Positions 19,884-28,939 of a DNA stretch of 64,000 bases are shown one piece after another. Under the pieces are notes generated by a model. The model worked only from the letters and a program-made list of their open reading frames with translations, was not told where the DNA came from and ran no database searches. How positions within the stretch are numbered: position 1 is the stretch's first letter; every line of letters begins with the position of its first letter. Source of the stretch: Oceanobacillus oncorhynchi (GTDB lineage: Bacteria > Bacillota > Bacilli > Bacillales > Amphibacillaceae); assembly GCF_000821065.1 (NCBI RefSeq), contig NZ_CDGG01000001.1, positions 1 through 64,000 on the forward strand, in the 5' to 3' direction. The translations under genes and the position numbers were made by a program.

Positions 19884-21493
19884 GGTTTTTTCCTCCCTTT
19901 ATGATAAATACGTAACATGTACGCTGATTTTGGTAAAATACGAATTTGTGCTTCGGTTAATCCGCCTGTTTTTAGCAATACAAAGAGGAATAAACCTGCG
20001 CCTGATACCGAAATAAAAAGAACATATATCAGCAGCAGCAGCCTTATATCTATCACAAGTGCAGAAAACATTCTCTGCATCACCAAAAGGTATATAACCA
20101 TCGATAAGCTCGCTGCAGCCAAGCTTTTCCATGACATTGAACGATATAATGACACGCTTGGCAATTTTCGATATAACTCGATTCCTACAAGCAATAATAA
20201 CACACTGAGACTTAAAATCGTTGCTATACTCGCGCCATATACCTCAAAATGCGGAATAAGAATCAGGTTACTGCCTACCTTCACTACAAAGGAAATACCG
20301 ATAAATACAGCTGTTCGCACAATCATCCCCAAGCTTTGCAAAATCGATGCGCCGATAATCGAAATGGTAGACATGCCGATAGCTATAATCAATAATCTTA
20401 ATTCGCTCGTACCCTGGATATTTTTATAAAGCAGCTGGTTGACCTCCGGGAAAATAATAAATAGCCCTAAAACAGCACCTATGGCGATAAAAATACCAAC
20501 ATGCATGGCTGTTTGAATATAATTCATTACTTGCTCCCGTTGTTTTTTTAATTTCTGATAATTAATCGCCGGTATAATCGCTAAAGCAATGGACGAACCA
20601 ATGATGGTCACCACCTGAATCAGCGGCTGCCCCCGGTCAAACACGCCTTTCATTTCTTTAGCAGCTATCTCTGCTGCTCCGCTTGCCATCAATCTCGGCA
20701 CAAATGTAAAAGCATCTGCTAACTGCATGAATAAAAGTGTCATATGATTCATCGCCGCAGCTACCCCAAATAAAAGCAAGGTTTTCACATATTTTTTCCA
20801 TGGGACAGCTTCCTCCAAAGAAAATGCTTTAACGTCTGCAGGGGAATGCTTTCGATTTTTATAATAAAAGCACACCAGCACAACAAGCGCACTGACTCCT
20901 CCCAGCAAGGATGCAAGCACGGCCGTCGTTCCAATGGCATCAATTTGAAAAATACCTTGGCTGACCAGCAGCGCTCCGGCAATAATGGTCCCTACACGAA
21001 TAAATTGTTCTCCGATTTGCGAAAATGCAGTAGGAGCCATCTCATACTTTCCCTGCTGTATCCCCCGGAATAAAGCCAGTACAGGAACAATCAGGAACAC
21101 GGCGGCTGTAACTTGATATAAACCAACAAAACGCTCATCCCCAGCTAATCGGGCTAATAATGGAGCTGTAAAATACACGATTGCAATAAGCAAGAGATGA
21201 AAGCTCCCAAGAATAAAAAGGATTGGCCGATAGAATCCTCTCCAGGACAGCGCTCTTCCTTTTTCCAGCTCCGTTGCTGTTAGCGAGGAAATAGCAGAAG
21301 GGAACCCGTACAATGCAAGCATCGTAGCAATTCCCAATAATGGATAGAGCTGCTGATACATATAAAAGCCGATATCCCCTGTTAAGTTTTGCAATACAAT
21401 ACGATAAACAGCACTAAGCACTTTACTTATCAAACCAGCGATACTCAGTACCACCGCACCTTTAACCAGCCGGCTTGTTTCATTATCTGACAT
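19880..21493 (-). CDS. yabM: SpoVB/MurJ-family flippase YabM
   Basis: About 537 residues with 12-14 membrane helices and the MOP-superfamily start (VKGAVVLSIAGLISKVLSAVYRI). It is related to SpoVB and probably exports a lipid-linked glycan; the substrate is unknown. The frame extends to a TTG at 21514, but the ATG at 21493 (MSDNETSRLVKG) has AAAGGAA 9 nt upstream and is more likely. It heads the run down to divIC. Confidence 0.9.
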   Translation of the reverse strand: MSDNETSRLVKGAVVLSIAGLISKVLSAVYRIVLQNLTGDIGFYMYQQLYPLLGIATMLALYGFPSAISSLTATELEKGRALSWRGFYRPILFILGSFHLLLIAIVYFTAPLLARLAGDERFVGLYQVTAAVFLIVPVLALFRGIQQGKYEMAPTAFSQIGEQFIRVGTIIAGALLVSQGIFQIDAIGTTAVLASLLGGVSALVVLVCFYYKNRKHSPADVKAFSLEEAVPWKKYVKTLLLFGVAAAMNHMTLLFMQLADAFTFVPRLMASGAAEIAAKEMKGVFDRGQPLIQVVTIIGSSIALAIIPAINYQKLKKQREQVMNYIQTAMHVGIFIAIGAVLGLFIIFPEVNQLLYKNIQGTSELRLLIIAIGMSTISIIGASILQSLGMIVRTAVFIGISFVVKVGSNLILIPHFEVYGASIATILSLSVLLLLVGIELYRKLPSVSLYRSMSWKSLAAASLSMVIYLLVMQRMFSALVIDIRLLLLIYVLFISVSGAGLFLFVLLKTGGLTEAQIRILPKSAYMLRIYHKGRKKP

Positions 21494-21572
21494 GATAAAT
21501 TTTTCCTTTTCCAAATGAATTTCTCTCAGTATATCATATCAGGGAGAGAAGCACGTTGCTAAGAAAAATCAA

Positions 21573-21624
21573 GAAAAAAAGAAGCCTGTCTTCTAGATTG
21601 GAGGTAACCTAGAGAAAGCTTCTT
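21573..21624 (-). terminator. Terminator of spoVT
   Basis: An outer AGAAGC/GCTTCT stem with an inner CTAG pairing is followed by seven Us on the minus strand. Confidence 0.75.
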
Positions 21625-21652
21625 CTAGAAAAAATAATAGTAAAAGTATGGT

Positions 21653-22186
21653 CTATTCCATTTGTTTCGCCAGGAAAACAGATGCCGTCTCTGCCGCCTT
21701 CTGTTCTACCTTGCTCAGTTTATCTTCTTTCGAAAAAATCATTACACAGCCGATGGGGTCGCCATTGGCAATAATCGGATGAATCGAATAAGAGTGCAGC
21801 TCCTGTTCATTTCCATCTACAATTTCCATCTGGGACTTATCCCCTTCATAAACAGGCGATCGTCCTTCAATAATGTCAGTAATCTTACCGCTCAGCGATT
21901 TATTCAAGTACTCTTTTTTAGATTCTCCTGCTACAGCAATAATTTCATCCCGGTCAGTGATAATAACCGGTGCTTGCAAGGATTGAAACAACGCCTCCGC
22001 ATATTCTTTCGCAAAATGACCCAGTTCACTGATTGGGGAATATTTCTTTAAAATAACCTCTCCTTCCCGGTCAACGAAAATTTCGAGGGGGTCTCCTTCA
22101 CGAATACGCAAGGTTCTCCGAATTTCTTTTGGCACCACTACTCTTCCTAAATCATCGATACGTCGTACGATTCCTGTTGCTTTCAT
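21653..22186 (-). CDS. spoVT: Stage V sporulation transcription factor SpoVT
   Basis: A forespore regulator that tunes sigma-G genes. It has 177 residues: the N-terminal about 50 form an AbrB-type swapped-hairpin DNA-binding domain (KATGIVRRIDDLGRVVVPKE, IRRTLRIREGDPLEIF), and the remainder is a GAF-like sensor domain. It is the paralogue of AbrB at 40059 in the same window; the N-termini are nearly alike. GGGAGG precedes the ATG after a leader with an 8-bp hairpin. Confidence 0.97.
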   Translation of the reverse strand: MKATGIVRRIDDLGRVVVPKEIRRTLRIREGDPLEIFVDREGEVILKKYSPISELGHFAKEYAEALFQSLQAPVIITDRDEIIAVAGESKKEYLNKSLSGKITDIIEGRSPVYEGDKSQMEIVDGNEQELHSYSIHPIIANGDPIGCVMIFSKEDKLSKVEQKAAETASVFLAKQME

Positions 22187-22225
22187 CTAAGTATCCTCCC
22201 TTTCTAAATGACGATTCTGACCTGG

Positions 22226-22245
22226 ATGGAAGGACTTCCTTCCAT
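22226..22245 (-). promoter_or_regulatory. Hairpin in the spoVT leader
   Basis: ATGGAAGG and CCTTCCAT form a perfect 8-bp stem with a 4-nt loop, about 40 nt ahead of the spoVT start and downstream of the sigma-G-like promoter. It has no U-run, so it is not a terminator. Confidence 0.5.
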
Positions 22246-22267
22246 GATTCATCACCGGTTGTTGTTA

Positions 22268-22297
22268 TAGTATTAAACAACCAGAGATAACTATACA
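22268..22297 (-). promoter_or_regulatory. Sigma-G-like promoter of spoVT
   Basis: TGTATA (22292-22297), 17 bp and AATACTA (22268-22274) resemble the sigma-G consensus TGAATA and CATACTA. spoVT is a sigma-G gene in B. subtilis. The -35 lies inside one arm of a 12-bp inverted repeat. Confidence 0.55.
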
Positions 22298-22336
22298 TTC
22301 CAATTGAAATTTTTGTTATTTTATTTGGAATGTATA
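22292..22336. repeat. 12-bp inverted repeat covering the spoVT promoter -35
   Basis: TATACATTCCAA (22292-22303) and TTGGAATGTATA (22325-22336) are perfect inverted copies with a 21-bp AT-rich gap. There is no T-run, and the copy near spoVT covers the -35, which suggests an operator. Confidence 0.6.
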
Positions 22337-22370
22337 GGAAAACCCTCCGCTCCAGCCGTGTTCTTCGCAT

Positions 22371-22408
22371 AAAAAAAGCTGCTCTCTTTTCGTAAGAAAG
22401 CAGCTTTT
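22371..22408 (-). terminator. Intrinsic terminator of mfd
   Basis: AAAAGCTGCT/AGCAGCTTTT stem with seven Us on the minus strand, 19 bp after the mfd stop. Confidence 0.88.
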
Positions 22409-22426
22409 CACTGGTTTATCATATCT

Positions 22427-25400
22427 TTAACGATTCACATCGCTTAATTTTTTAATGAATTCAATAACGGTATCGTGCCGTTTATAAGCCTTGTCTTTGC
22501 TCCATTTAATACCTGCTTTTAAGTTTTGATTTTCGGTGCCCAGACTGACTTGACGATCAAATTGATTCGCCGCTTCAAATAATTTAGAGCCATCAATTTC
22601 CTGACTTCTTTCTTCATCGAGCAGCATCGTGATTTTTTGCGGCGCTTCTGTAATGGATTGCACACGCTGTTTCTTCGCATGCATTCTCATAATGCTTACC
22701 GTGAATAAATTTTCGACTTCTGCAGGATAATCTCCGAAGCGGTCAATTAATTCGTCTCTTAAATCCTGGACTGCTTCCGGGCTATCCACGTTTTGGAATT
22801 GCTTATACATTTCAATTTTCTGTTTCTCATCATTCAAGTATTCATCCGGAATATATGCATCGATTTTTAATGAAATCTCCGGTTCAAACGGCTTAATATC
22901 TTCTACTTCTTTTCCTTCTTTGCGGGCATCGATTGCATCCTTCAGCATTTGAGAATACATATCAAACCCAACTGAATCAATAAATCCGTGCTGCTGTGCG
23001 CCGAGTAAATTTCCAGCACCGCGAATAGACAAATCGCGCATCGCAATCTTAAATCCAGAGCCGAGCTCTGTAAATTCTTTAATGGCCTGCAATCGTTTCT
23101 CAGCCACCTCTGTTAATACCTTATCACGCTGATACGTGAAATAAGCATAAGCTACACGATTAGAACGCCCGACACGGCCTCTTAATTGGTAAAGCTGGCT
23201 CAGCCCCATACGATCGGCATGATTGACAATCAAGGTATTCACATTCGGGATGTCCACCCCTGTTTCAATAATGGTCGTACTGACTAAAATATCAAATTCC
23301 CCTTCTATGAAACCGAAAATAACATTCTCCAATTCGGATTCATTCATTTGTCCATGCGCAATGGCTACCTTGGCATTTGGTACAAGCATGCCAATATCGC
23401 GGGCTGTTTTCTCAATATTTTCTACTCTGTTATGCAGGAAGAAAACCTGCCCCCCTCTGGACATTTCCCGATCAACAGCTTCCCGAATAAAGGATGGATT
23501 ATATTCCATCACATAGGTTTGAATCGGAAATCTGTTTTCAGGGGGGGTTTCAATAACAGATAGATCCCTTACTCCCAGCATGGACATATGCAGTGTTCTT
23601 GGAATAGGCGTTGCTGTCAGCGTTAAAACATCGACATTGGTCTTCAGCTGTTTGATTTTTTCCTTGTGCTTCACACCAAACCGCTGTTCCTCATCGACAA
23701 CAAGCAAGCCTAAATCCTTGTATTTTACATCCTTTGATAACAGACGATGTGTCCCTACAACAATATCCATATTTCCATCTTCCAGCCCTTTTACCGTTTC
23801 ATTGGATTGCTTACGCGTGCGGAAACGGCTTAATAAACCAATGTTTACCGGGTAATCCTGGAATCTTTCGCGAATTGTCTCATAATGCTGCTGTGCCAGA
23901 ATCGTTGTCGGCACCAGAATAGCAACCTGCTTTCCATCTGCCACTGCTTTGAAAGCAGCACGGATAGCAACCTCTGTTTTCCCGTAACCAACGTCCCCAC
24001 AGAGCAAGCGGTCCATTGGTTTTACTTTTTCCATATCCTCTTTGATTTCTGTGATACACCGCAGTTGATCCTCTGTCTCCTGGTAGGCAAAGGACGCTTC
24101 AAATTCACGCTGTAATTCAGAATCTGGTGAGAAAGCGTAGCCTTGCCGGGATTCACGCTCCGAATATAACTTGATTAAATCATCAGCAATGTCTTCCACA
24201 GATCGCTGAACTTTGCGTTTTACCTTTGTCCATTCCGTACCGCCTAATTTATATAGCTTCGGTTCCTTTCCTTCAGAACCGACAAATTTCTGAACTAAAT
24301 CAATTTGATCAATTGGCACGAACAGCTTATCGTCTCCAGAGTAACGGATCAGCATATAATCCTTATGCAGTTTGTTAACTTCTAACGTTTCAATCCCGAG
24401 ATATTTCCCGACACCATGATTTGCATGAACTACATAATCGCCGACCTTGAGCTCTTGATAATTCTTAATGCGCTCTGCATTCGTAATCTTTGGCTGTTTT
24501 CTAGAACGCTTCGTGCGCTGCTTGAACAATTCATTTTCGGTGATAATCGCCAGCTTATGCATCGGGAATTCAATTCCCGAATGCAACTGCCCCACGATAA
24601 CGGTCGGCTTTTGTATCGGCAGTTTTAATTCTTTTTCCACCTGTGTTTCAATATCATAATCTTCTAAAATAGAATGTACTTTTTCTGCGCGCTGTTCATT
24701 TGGTGTCAGAATAACAACCGAGTAATCTCCCTTTTCCCAGCGCTTTAATTCATTTTTAAATAAAGGCATCTGCCCATGAAATTCCTGCATCGTTCGTGTC
24801 GATAGATTAATAATATTTTGCGGGTTCGTATTTGGAATATGCCGCATAAACACAGACATATATACACGAGAATGGGAAATACCGTCTATCAATGTATTCC
24901 ATCCAAAAGAAAATTGACTGCCCTGGACCATTTTATTTCCTTCCAGCAGCCCCGTATACCATTCCAGCTCTTCATGATCTAAATTGGTCGCCGTTTCCTG
25001 AATACGGCTCATTTCATCAAAAAAGACAACCCCATTCCGCGGCAAATAGTCTAACAAACTAGCTGGCTCGTTATATAAATAGCCAATGTATTTATACATC
25101 CCCTGGAAACGGTTTAATTGTTTAAATTGTTCAATATCTTGTTCAATAACCTCCACAAGCTCTTCTTGATCAGAAGGTTTTTTGACTTTTTTCAATGTAT
25201 CTGAAAGGGCATCCTCTAGCCGTTCTGCTACTTTCACCATTTCTTGTTTATCTATCAATAATTCTGTAGCAGGGTGGATTATTACCTCTTCTACTTTGTC
25301 TAAAGAACGCTGTGACTCCGCATCAAAATAGCGGATAGAATCTACCTCTTCATCAAATAGCTCAATCCGGATTGGATGCTCCTCCGTAATTGGATAAATA

Positions 25401-25945
25401 TCAATAATTCCTCCCCGCTGGCTGAATTCACCAGGGGCGGTAACCATTGAGGCGCCTTCATAGCCCATTTCCACCAAGGAACGCAGATAGGCCTCTACCT
25501 CAATGTCTTTTCCTGTTTGAAATAGAAGCTGATATTTATTCCAATATGCTTTTGGCGGCAGCATTCTTTTTAATGCTGCAACAGGAGCGATTAGTATCCC
25601 TTTATCTTTCTGTGTCCAAGCAGTTAATGCTTCAATCCGCTGAGCGCGCAATTCAGGGCTCGCTACAGCCATTTCGGAGGCTATTAACTCGTTGACAGGA
25701 TAAAGATATACCCCCTCCTCATTTGCCAGCTCTGCTAAATCATCATACAGCTGCTGTGCCTGAGCGAGCTGATGGGTAACAATTAATAAAGGACGATTCA
25801 TGGATTGATGTATGGTGGATAAGAGCAGGCTTCTAGCAGAGCCGCTTAAGCCGGCAACCATCTGCTCCTTCATGCCTGCCAGCAATCCATCCATAATCGA
25901 CTGAATATCTTCCTGTGATTTTAAATAATTATGAACTGCTTTCAT
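22427..25945 (-). CDS. mfd: Transcription-repair coupling factor Mfd
   Basis: An ATP-driven translocase that removes RNA polymerase stalled at DNA lesions and recruits UvrA. At 1172 residues it is full length. Visible in order: a UvrB-like N-terminal region (RGGIIDIYPI, about 175), the CarD-like RNA polymerase interaction domain (VGDYVVHANHGVGKYLGIE, about 495-515), SF2 helicase motifs GDVGYGKTEVAIRAAF, VVDEEQRFG and TATPIPRTLHMSM, the TRG motif area (QLYQLRGRVGRSNRVAYAYF) and a C-terminal TRCF domain. It is transcribed with the fin/pth direction, as in B. subtilis. Confidence 0.98.
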   Translation of the reverse strand: MKAVHNYLKSQEDIQSIMDGLLAGMKEQMVAGLSGSARSLLLSTIHQSMNRPLLIVTHQLAQAQQLYDDLAELANEEGVYLYPVNELIASEMAVASPELRAQRIEALTAWTQKDKGILIAPVAALKRMLPPKAYWNKYQLLFQTGKDIEVEAYLRSLVEMGYEGASMVTAPGEFSQRGGIIDIYPITEEHPIRIELFDEEVDSIRYFDAESQRSLDKVEEVIIHPATELLIDKQEMVKVAERLEDALSDTLKKVKKPSDQEELVEVIEQDIEQFKQLNRFQGMYKYIGYLYNEPASLLDYLPRNGVVFFDEMSRIQETATNLDHEELEWYTGLLEGNKMVQGSQFSFGWNTLIDGISHSRVYMSVFMRHIPNTNPQNIINLSTRTMQEFHGQMPLFKNELKRWEKGDYSVVILTPNEQRAEKVHSILEDYDIETQVEKELKLPIQKPTVIVGQLHSGIEFPMHKLAIITENELFKQRTKRSRKQPKITNAERIKNYQELKVGDYVVHANHGVGKYLGIETLEVNKLHKDYMLIRYSGDDKLFVPIDQIDLVQKFVGSEGKEPKLYKLGGTEWTKVKRKVQRSVEDIADDLIKLYSERESRQGYAFSPDSELQREFEASFAYQETEDQLRCITEIKEDMEKVKPMDRLLCGDVGYGKTEVAIRAAFKAVADGKQVAILVPTTILAQQHYETIRERFQDYPVNIGLLSRFRTRKQSNETVKGLEDGNMDIVVGTHRLLSKDVKYKDLGLLVVDEEQRFGVKHKEKIKQLKTNVDVLTLTATPIPRTLHMSMLGVRDLSVIETPPENRFPIQTYVMEYNPSFIREAVDREMSRGGQVFFLHNRVENIEKTARDIGMLVPNAKVAIAHGQMNESELENVIFGFIEGEFDILVSTTIIETGVDIPNVNTLIVNHADRMGLSQLYQLRGRVGRSNRVAYAYFTYQRDKVLTEVAEKRLQAIKEFTELGSGFKIAMRDLSIRGAGNLLGAQQHGFIDSVGFDMYSQMLKDAIDARKEGKEVEDIKPFEPEISLKIDAYIPDEYLNDEKQKIEMYKQFQNVDSPEAVQDLRDELIDRFGDYPAEVENLFTVSIMRMHAKKQRVQSITEAPQKITMLLDEERSQEIDGSKLFEAANQFDRQVSLGTENQNLKAGIKWSKDKAYKRHDTVIEFIKKLSDVNR

Positions 25946-26094
25946 TCGTATTTCCCCTCTAAATTGTTAAAGTATTTTAAAAACGCGCATTGTGCGTGAA
26001 AATAGTCGATAAAATATATTTTATTTTTAAGAAAATGGTATATACGGTCATAGGTCTATCCAGAAAATAATCATCAGACCGGAATCCATTCAGG

Positions 26095-26325
26095 CTATTG
26101 TAAAAAATGGTCCAATTCATGATAATCAGGATGCATATCAAGAGCCTGCTGACAGTATTCACAAATGACTTCTAAGCGGAAATAGCCATCTTTTTCAGAG
26201 ACTATCATTTCTGCTAAATCCTTTTCCTCCAGAAGTTCAAGGAATCGTAAGGTTATATCCATTTCTGTATGCTGCAGCACACCCAGCTCTTTTCCGCAAT
26301 GTCGACAACCATAGTAGATAACCAT
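26095..26325 (-). CDS. fin: Anti-sigma-F factor Fin
   Basis: Helps the forespore switch from sigma-F to sigma-G by inhibiting sigma-F. The 76 residues from the ATG at 26325 match the B. subtilis Fin length, with two CxxC zinc-type motifs (CRHCGKELG at about residue 7 and CEYCQQAL at about 57) and the HYHE-like PDYHELDHFLQ end. GAGGTG lies 6-7 nt ahead of this start. A longer frame to 26403 lacks a ribosome site. It sits between pth and mfd, the usual place. Confidence 0.93.
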   Translation of the reverse strand: MVIYYGCRHCGKELGVLQHTEMDITLRFLELLEEKDLAEMIVSEKDGYFRLEVICEYCQQALDMHPDYHELDHFLQ

Positions 26326-26404
26326 CTCATTCACCTCGATTAAAATACAAAAATTTAGAGCGCAGCCTATTCCTTGCTCAGAAAGGATATCTGCACTTTT
26401 CATT

Positions 26405-26434
26405 TAGTTTTAACCGAGAGGAATAAGAATATAC
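26405..26434 (-). promoter_or_regulatory. Possible sigma-F promoter of fin
   Basis: GTATA (26430-26434), 14 bp and GGTTAAAACTA (26405-26415) resemble the sigma-F consensus GYATA and GGNNANANTR, one base off in register. fin is a sigma-F gene in B. subtilis. Confidence 0.4.
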
Positions 26435-26500
26435 CCTGCTTCCATTTCCCACTCAAAAAGGTGGATGAATGGAACTTCCCCTTCAAACCAAAGGTATGCT

Positions 26501-27064
26501 TTATTGATTAAAATCATTCATCACTTCTACAAAAGGTTTGCCTTCTATCCACGCTTCAATAGCATCAGCTGCATCTTGAACACTTTGTTCAACCGCTTCT
26601 TTTTCATCTTTGGGAAACTTCCCTAATACATAATCTACGACAGGAGTTGCATTTACCGGTCTTCCTACCCCTAAACGTATTCGTTTAAATTCTTTTGTTC
26701 CTAAATGTTCAATTGTGGAACGAACTCCATTATGACCGCCATGGCCGCCCTTTTGCCGTAACCTGATTTTCCCTGTCGGCAAATCAAGATCATCATAAAT
26801 AACGATCACGTCTTCTGTCTCTATATCATAATAATCCATCAGCGGCCGAATGGACTCGCCTGACAAATTCATATAGGTTTGCGGCTGTAATAATACAATC
26901 TTTTCTCCATTGAAATGTTCAATGGCATAATCCCCGTGAAATTTCGAGTTATTCAGCTTCCATCCATGACGATCTAACAGCGCATCAATCGTACGGAAGC
27001 CAATATTATGACGCGTCTTCTTATATTTCCTTCCAGGGTTTCCTAGCCCAACAATTAACTTCAT
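26501..27064 (-). CDS. pth: Peptidyl-tRNA hydrolase
   Basis: Releases peptides from prematurely dropped peptidyl-tRNAs (spoVC in B. subtilis). The 187-residue form starts MKLIVGLGNPGRKYKKTRHN, with catalytic His in TRHNIGF, and has DDLDLPTGKIRLRQKGGHGG with the conserved Asp and the basic groove. The frame extends to 27094, but the ATG at 27064 is 7 nt after GAGGG and gives the family N-terminus. Confidence 0.97.
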   Translation of the reverse strand: MKLIVGLGNPGRKYKKTRHNIGFRTIDALLDRHGWKLNNSKFHGDYAIEHFNGEKIVLLQPQTYMNLSGESIRPLMDYYDIETEDVIVIYDDLDLPTGKIRLRQKGGHGGHNGVRSTIEHLGTKEFKRIRLGVGRPVNATPVVDYVLGKFPKDEKEAVEQSVQDAADAIEAWIEGKPFVEVMNDFNQ

Positions 27065-27113
27065 CACCATACCCTCACTTTTCCCTGTCCACAATTTCTG
27101 TTAAACGCAATAA

Positions 27114-27154
27114 CCCTTCTTTACGCATACCAGTATTGTATGCGTAAAGAAGGG
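27114..27154. repeat. Perfect 16-bp hairpin between ctc and pth
   Basis: CCCTTCTTTACGCATA (27114-27129) pairs perfectly with TATGCGTAAAGAAGGG (27139-27154) around a 9-nt loop. No U-run follows on either strand, so it is not a standard terminator. Confidence 0.85.
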
Positions 27155-27185
27155 AGGTATTACTTCTATATTGTTAACTTAAAAA

Positions 27186-27824
27186 TTACTCTTCCTCTGA
27201 GTCAGATTTTTCTTTAATGACTTCCGGTTCTGCATTTTCATCTGCTTCTGTGTCTGTTTCTAAATCTTCTTCTGTAGTTGGAGGAACAACGGAAGCGATT
27301 GTCGTATCTGGATCATCTAAAAACTCATAGTTTCCAGTTACTTTCAAATCAGAAATAGATAAGCTTTCGTTCACATCCAGGTCAGAGACATCTACCACGA
27401 TTTCCTCAGGAATATCTTTTGGTTTTGCACGGACTTGAATTTCATAAAACGGCTGCTGTAGTACGCCGCCTTCTTTTTCACCTTTTGATTCACCATCAAG
27501 GCGAACAGAAACATCAACGTCCATTTCTTCAGACATATTTACGATATAGAAATCGGCGTGAAGCAAATCATCTTTTATCGGATCTATTTGATAATCATGC
27601 AGCATCACATCTACCGTGTCGCCGCCTTCGACTTGAAGTGAAATGATTGCATTTCGTCCTTCATCCCGAACGGTTTTCACTAAATCAACGCTATCTACAG
27701 AAATTGTCTTCGCGTCTTTGTCCTTTCCATAGACGACCGCTGGAATTCTACCGCTTTTTCTAATTTCGCTTGTTACTGATTTTGCAAGATCTTCTCTTTT
27801 TTTTGCGTTTAATTTTACTGCCAT
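27186..27824 (-). CDS. ctc: Large ribosomal subunit protein bL25, general stress form (Ctc)
   Basis: Binds 5S rRNA in the 50S subunit; in B. subtilis Ctc is a stress-inducible sigma-B target. About 212 residues: the N-terminal bL25 domain (KLNAKKREDL, GRIPAVVYGK), the TL5-type C-terminal beta domain, and a very acidic tail. The frame includes an upstream GTG, but the ATG at 27824 lies 9 nt after GGAGG. Confidence 0.96.
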   Translation of the reverse strand: MAVKLNAKKREDLAKSVTSEIRKSGRIPAVVYGKDKDAKTISVDSVDLVKTVRDEGRNAIISLQVEGGDTVDVMLHDYQIDPIKDDLLHADFYIVNMSEEMDVDVSVRLDGESKGEKEGGVLQQPFYEIQVRAKPKDIPEEIVVDVSDLDVNESLSISDLKVTGNYEFLDDPDTTIASVVPPTTEEDLETDTEADENAEPEVIKEKSDSEEE

Positions 27825-27955
27825 TCGTATCACCCTCCAAGTTGATTAAAAAAATAATATGAATCATTGTTACTGCATATGTTGCATTATTTCTTTTTCT
27901 CAATAAAATAAACGGTCAATATAATACATACCCTAAAATGGAACAAGTTAAACCT

Positions 27956-28909
27956 TTAATCAAAAAGAATACTTACAGATTGCATTTCGTGAACACGGAT
28001 AATCGCTTCGCCCAGCAGAGAAGCAACCGATAATTCGGTAATTTTATCAATACATTTTTCTTCCGGCAAAGGAATCGTATCTGTGACAACGAGCTCTTTG
28101 ATTTTTGAATTGTCAATGCGCTCGATAGCTGGTCCAGAAAGTACCGGGTGGGTACAACAAGCATATACTTCTTTTGCGCCACTTTCAATTAATGCGTTCG
28201 CAGCTAAGGTAATTGTACCAGCTGTATCAATTAAATCATCAATTAAAATAGCTGTCTTCCCTTCAATGTTACCAATAATATTCATCACTTCAGCAACATT
28301 GGGCTTTGGACGTCGTTTATCAATAATACCAATTGGGGCTTTTAAGCGGTCTGCCATTTTTCTGGCACGCACTACACCGCCATGGTCAGGAGAAACAACA
28401 ATCACATCCTCCAGATTCTTCTGTTCGAAATAAGTAGCTAAAATAGGGACACCCTGTAAGTGGTCAATTGGAATATCAAAGAAGCCTTGAATTTGTGGTG
28501 CATGCAGATCAAGTGTAATCATTCGATTTGCTCCTGCTTTTTCAATTATATCTGCCATTAATTTTGCCGTAATCGGCTCACGGGCTCTGGCTTTACGGTC
28601 CTGCCGAGCATAACCGTAGTAAGGCATAACAATATTGATTGATTTGGCAGAAGCGCGCTTCAATGCGTCGATCATAATCAGCAGCTCCATAATATTCTGG
28701 TTTACCGGTGCTGACGTAGACTGGATAACATATACGTCAGAACCACGCACACTCTCATCTATATTAATTTGAATTTCACCGTCACTAAATTGCGTTACGG
28801 TACATTTTCCTAATTTCGTTCCGATTTGAGCTGCAATACTTTCTGCTAATGCTGGATTCGAATTTAACGAAAATACTTTCAACGAAGCGTCCTTATAGTT
28901 GGATGACAT
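27956..28909 (-). CDS. prs: Ribose-phosphate pyrophosphokinase (PRPP synthase)
   Basis: Makes PRPP from ribose 5-phosphate and ATP, feeding purine, pyrimidine, His and Trp synthesis. The 317-residue form from the ATG at 28909 equals B. subtilis Prs. The divalent-cation site [14 protein letters not shown], the flexible loop [16 protein letters not shown] and the PRPP loop [14 protein letters not shown] are intact. GGAGG is 8 nt upstream. It lies 30 bp after glmU and is probably cotranscribed. Confidence 0.98.
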   Translation of the reverse strand: MSSNYKDASLKVFSLNSNPALAESIAAQIGTKLGKCTVTQFSDGEIQINIDESVRGSDVYVIQSTSAPVNQNIMELLIMIDALKRASAKSINIVMPYYGYARQDRKARAREPITAKLMADIIEKAGANRMITLDLHAPQIQGFFDIPIDHLQGVPILATYFEQKNLEDVIVVSPDHGGVVRARKMADRLKAPIGIIDKRRPKPNVAEVMNIIGNIEGKTAILIDDLIDTAGTITLAANALIESGAKEVYACCTHPVLSGPAIERIDNSKIKELVVTDTIPLPEEKCIDKITELSVASLLGEAIIRVHEMQSVSILFD

Positions 28910-28939
28910 TCCTCTAACCTCCATGACTTTGTTTGTAGT

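Noticed and set aside
24416-24628. Plus-strand frames inside mfd
   Set aside because: Shadows of mfd without start signals; mfd is full length and intact.
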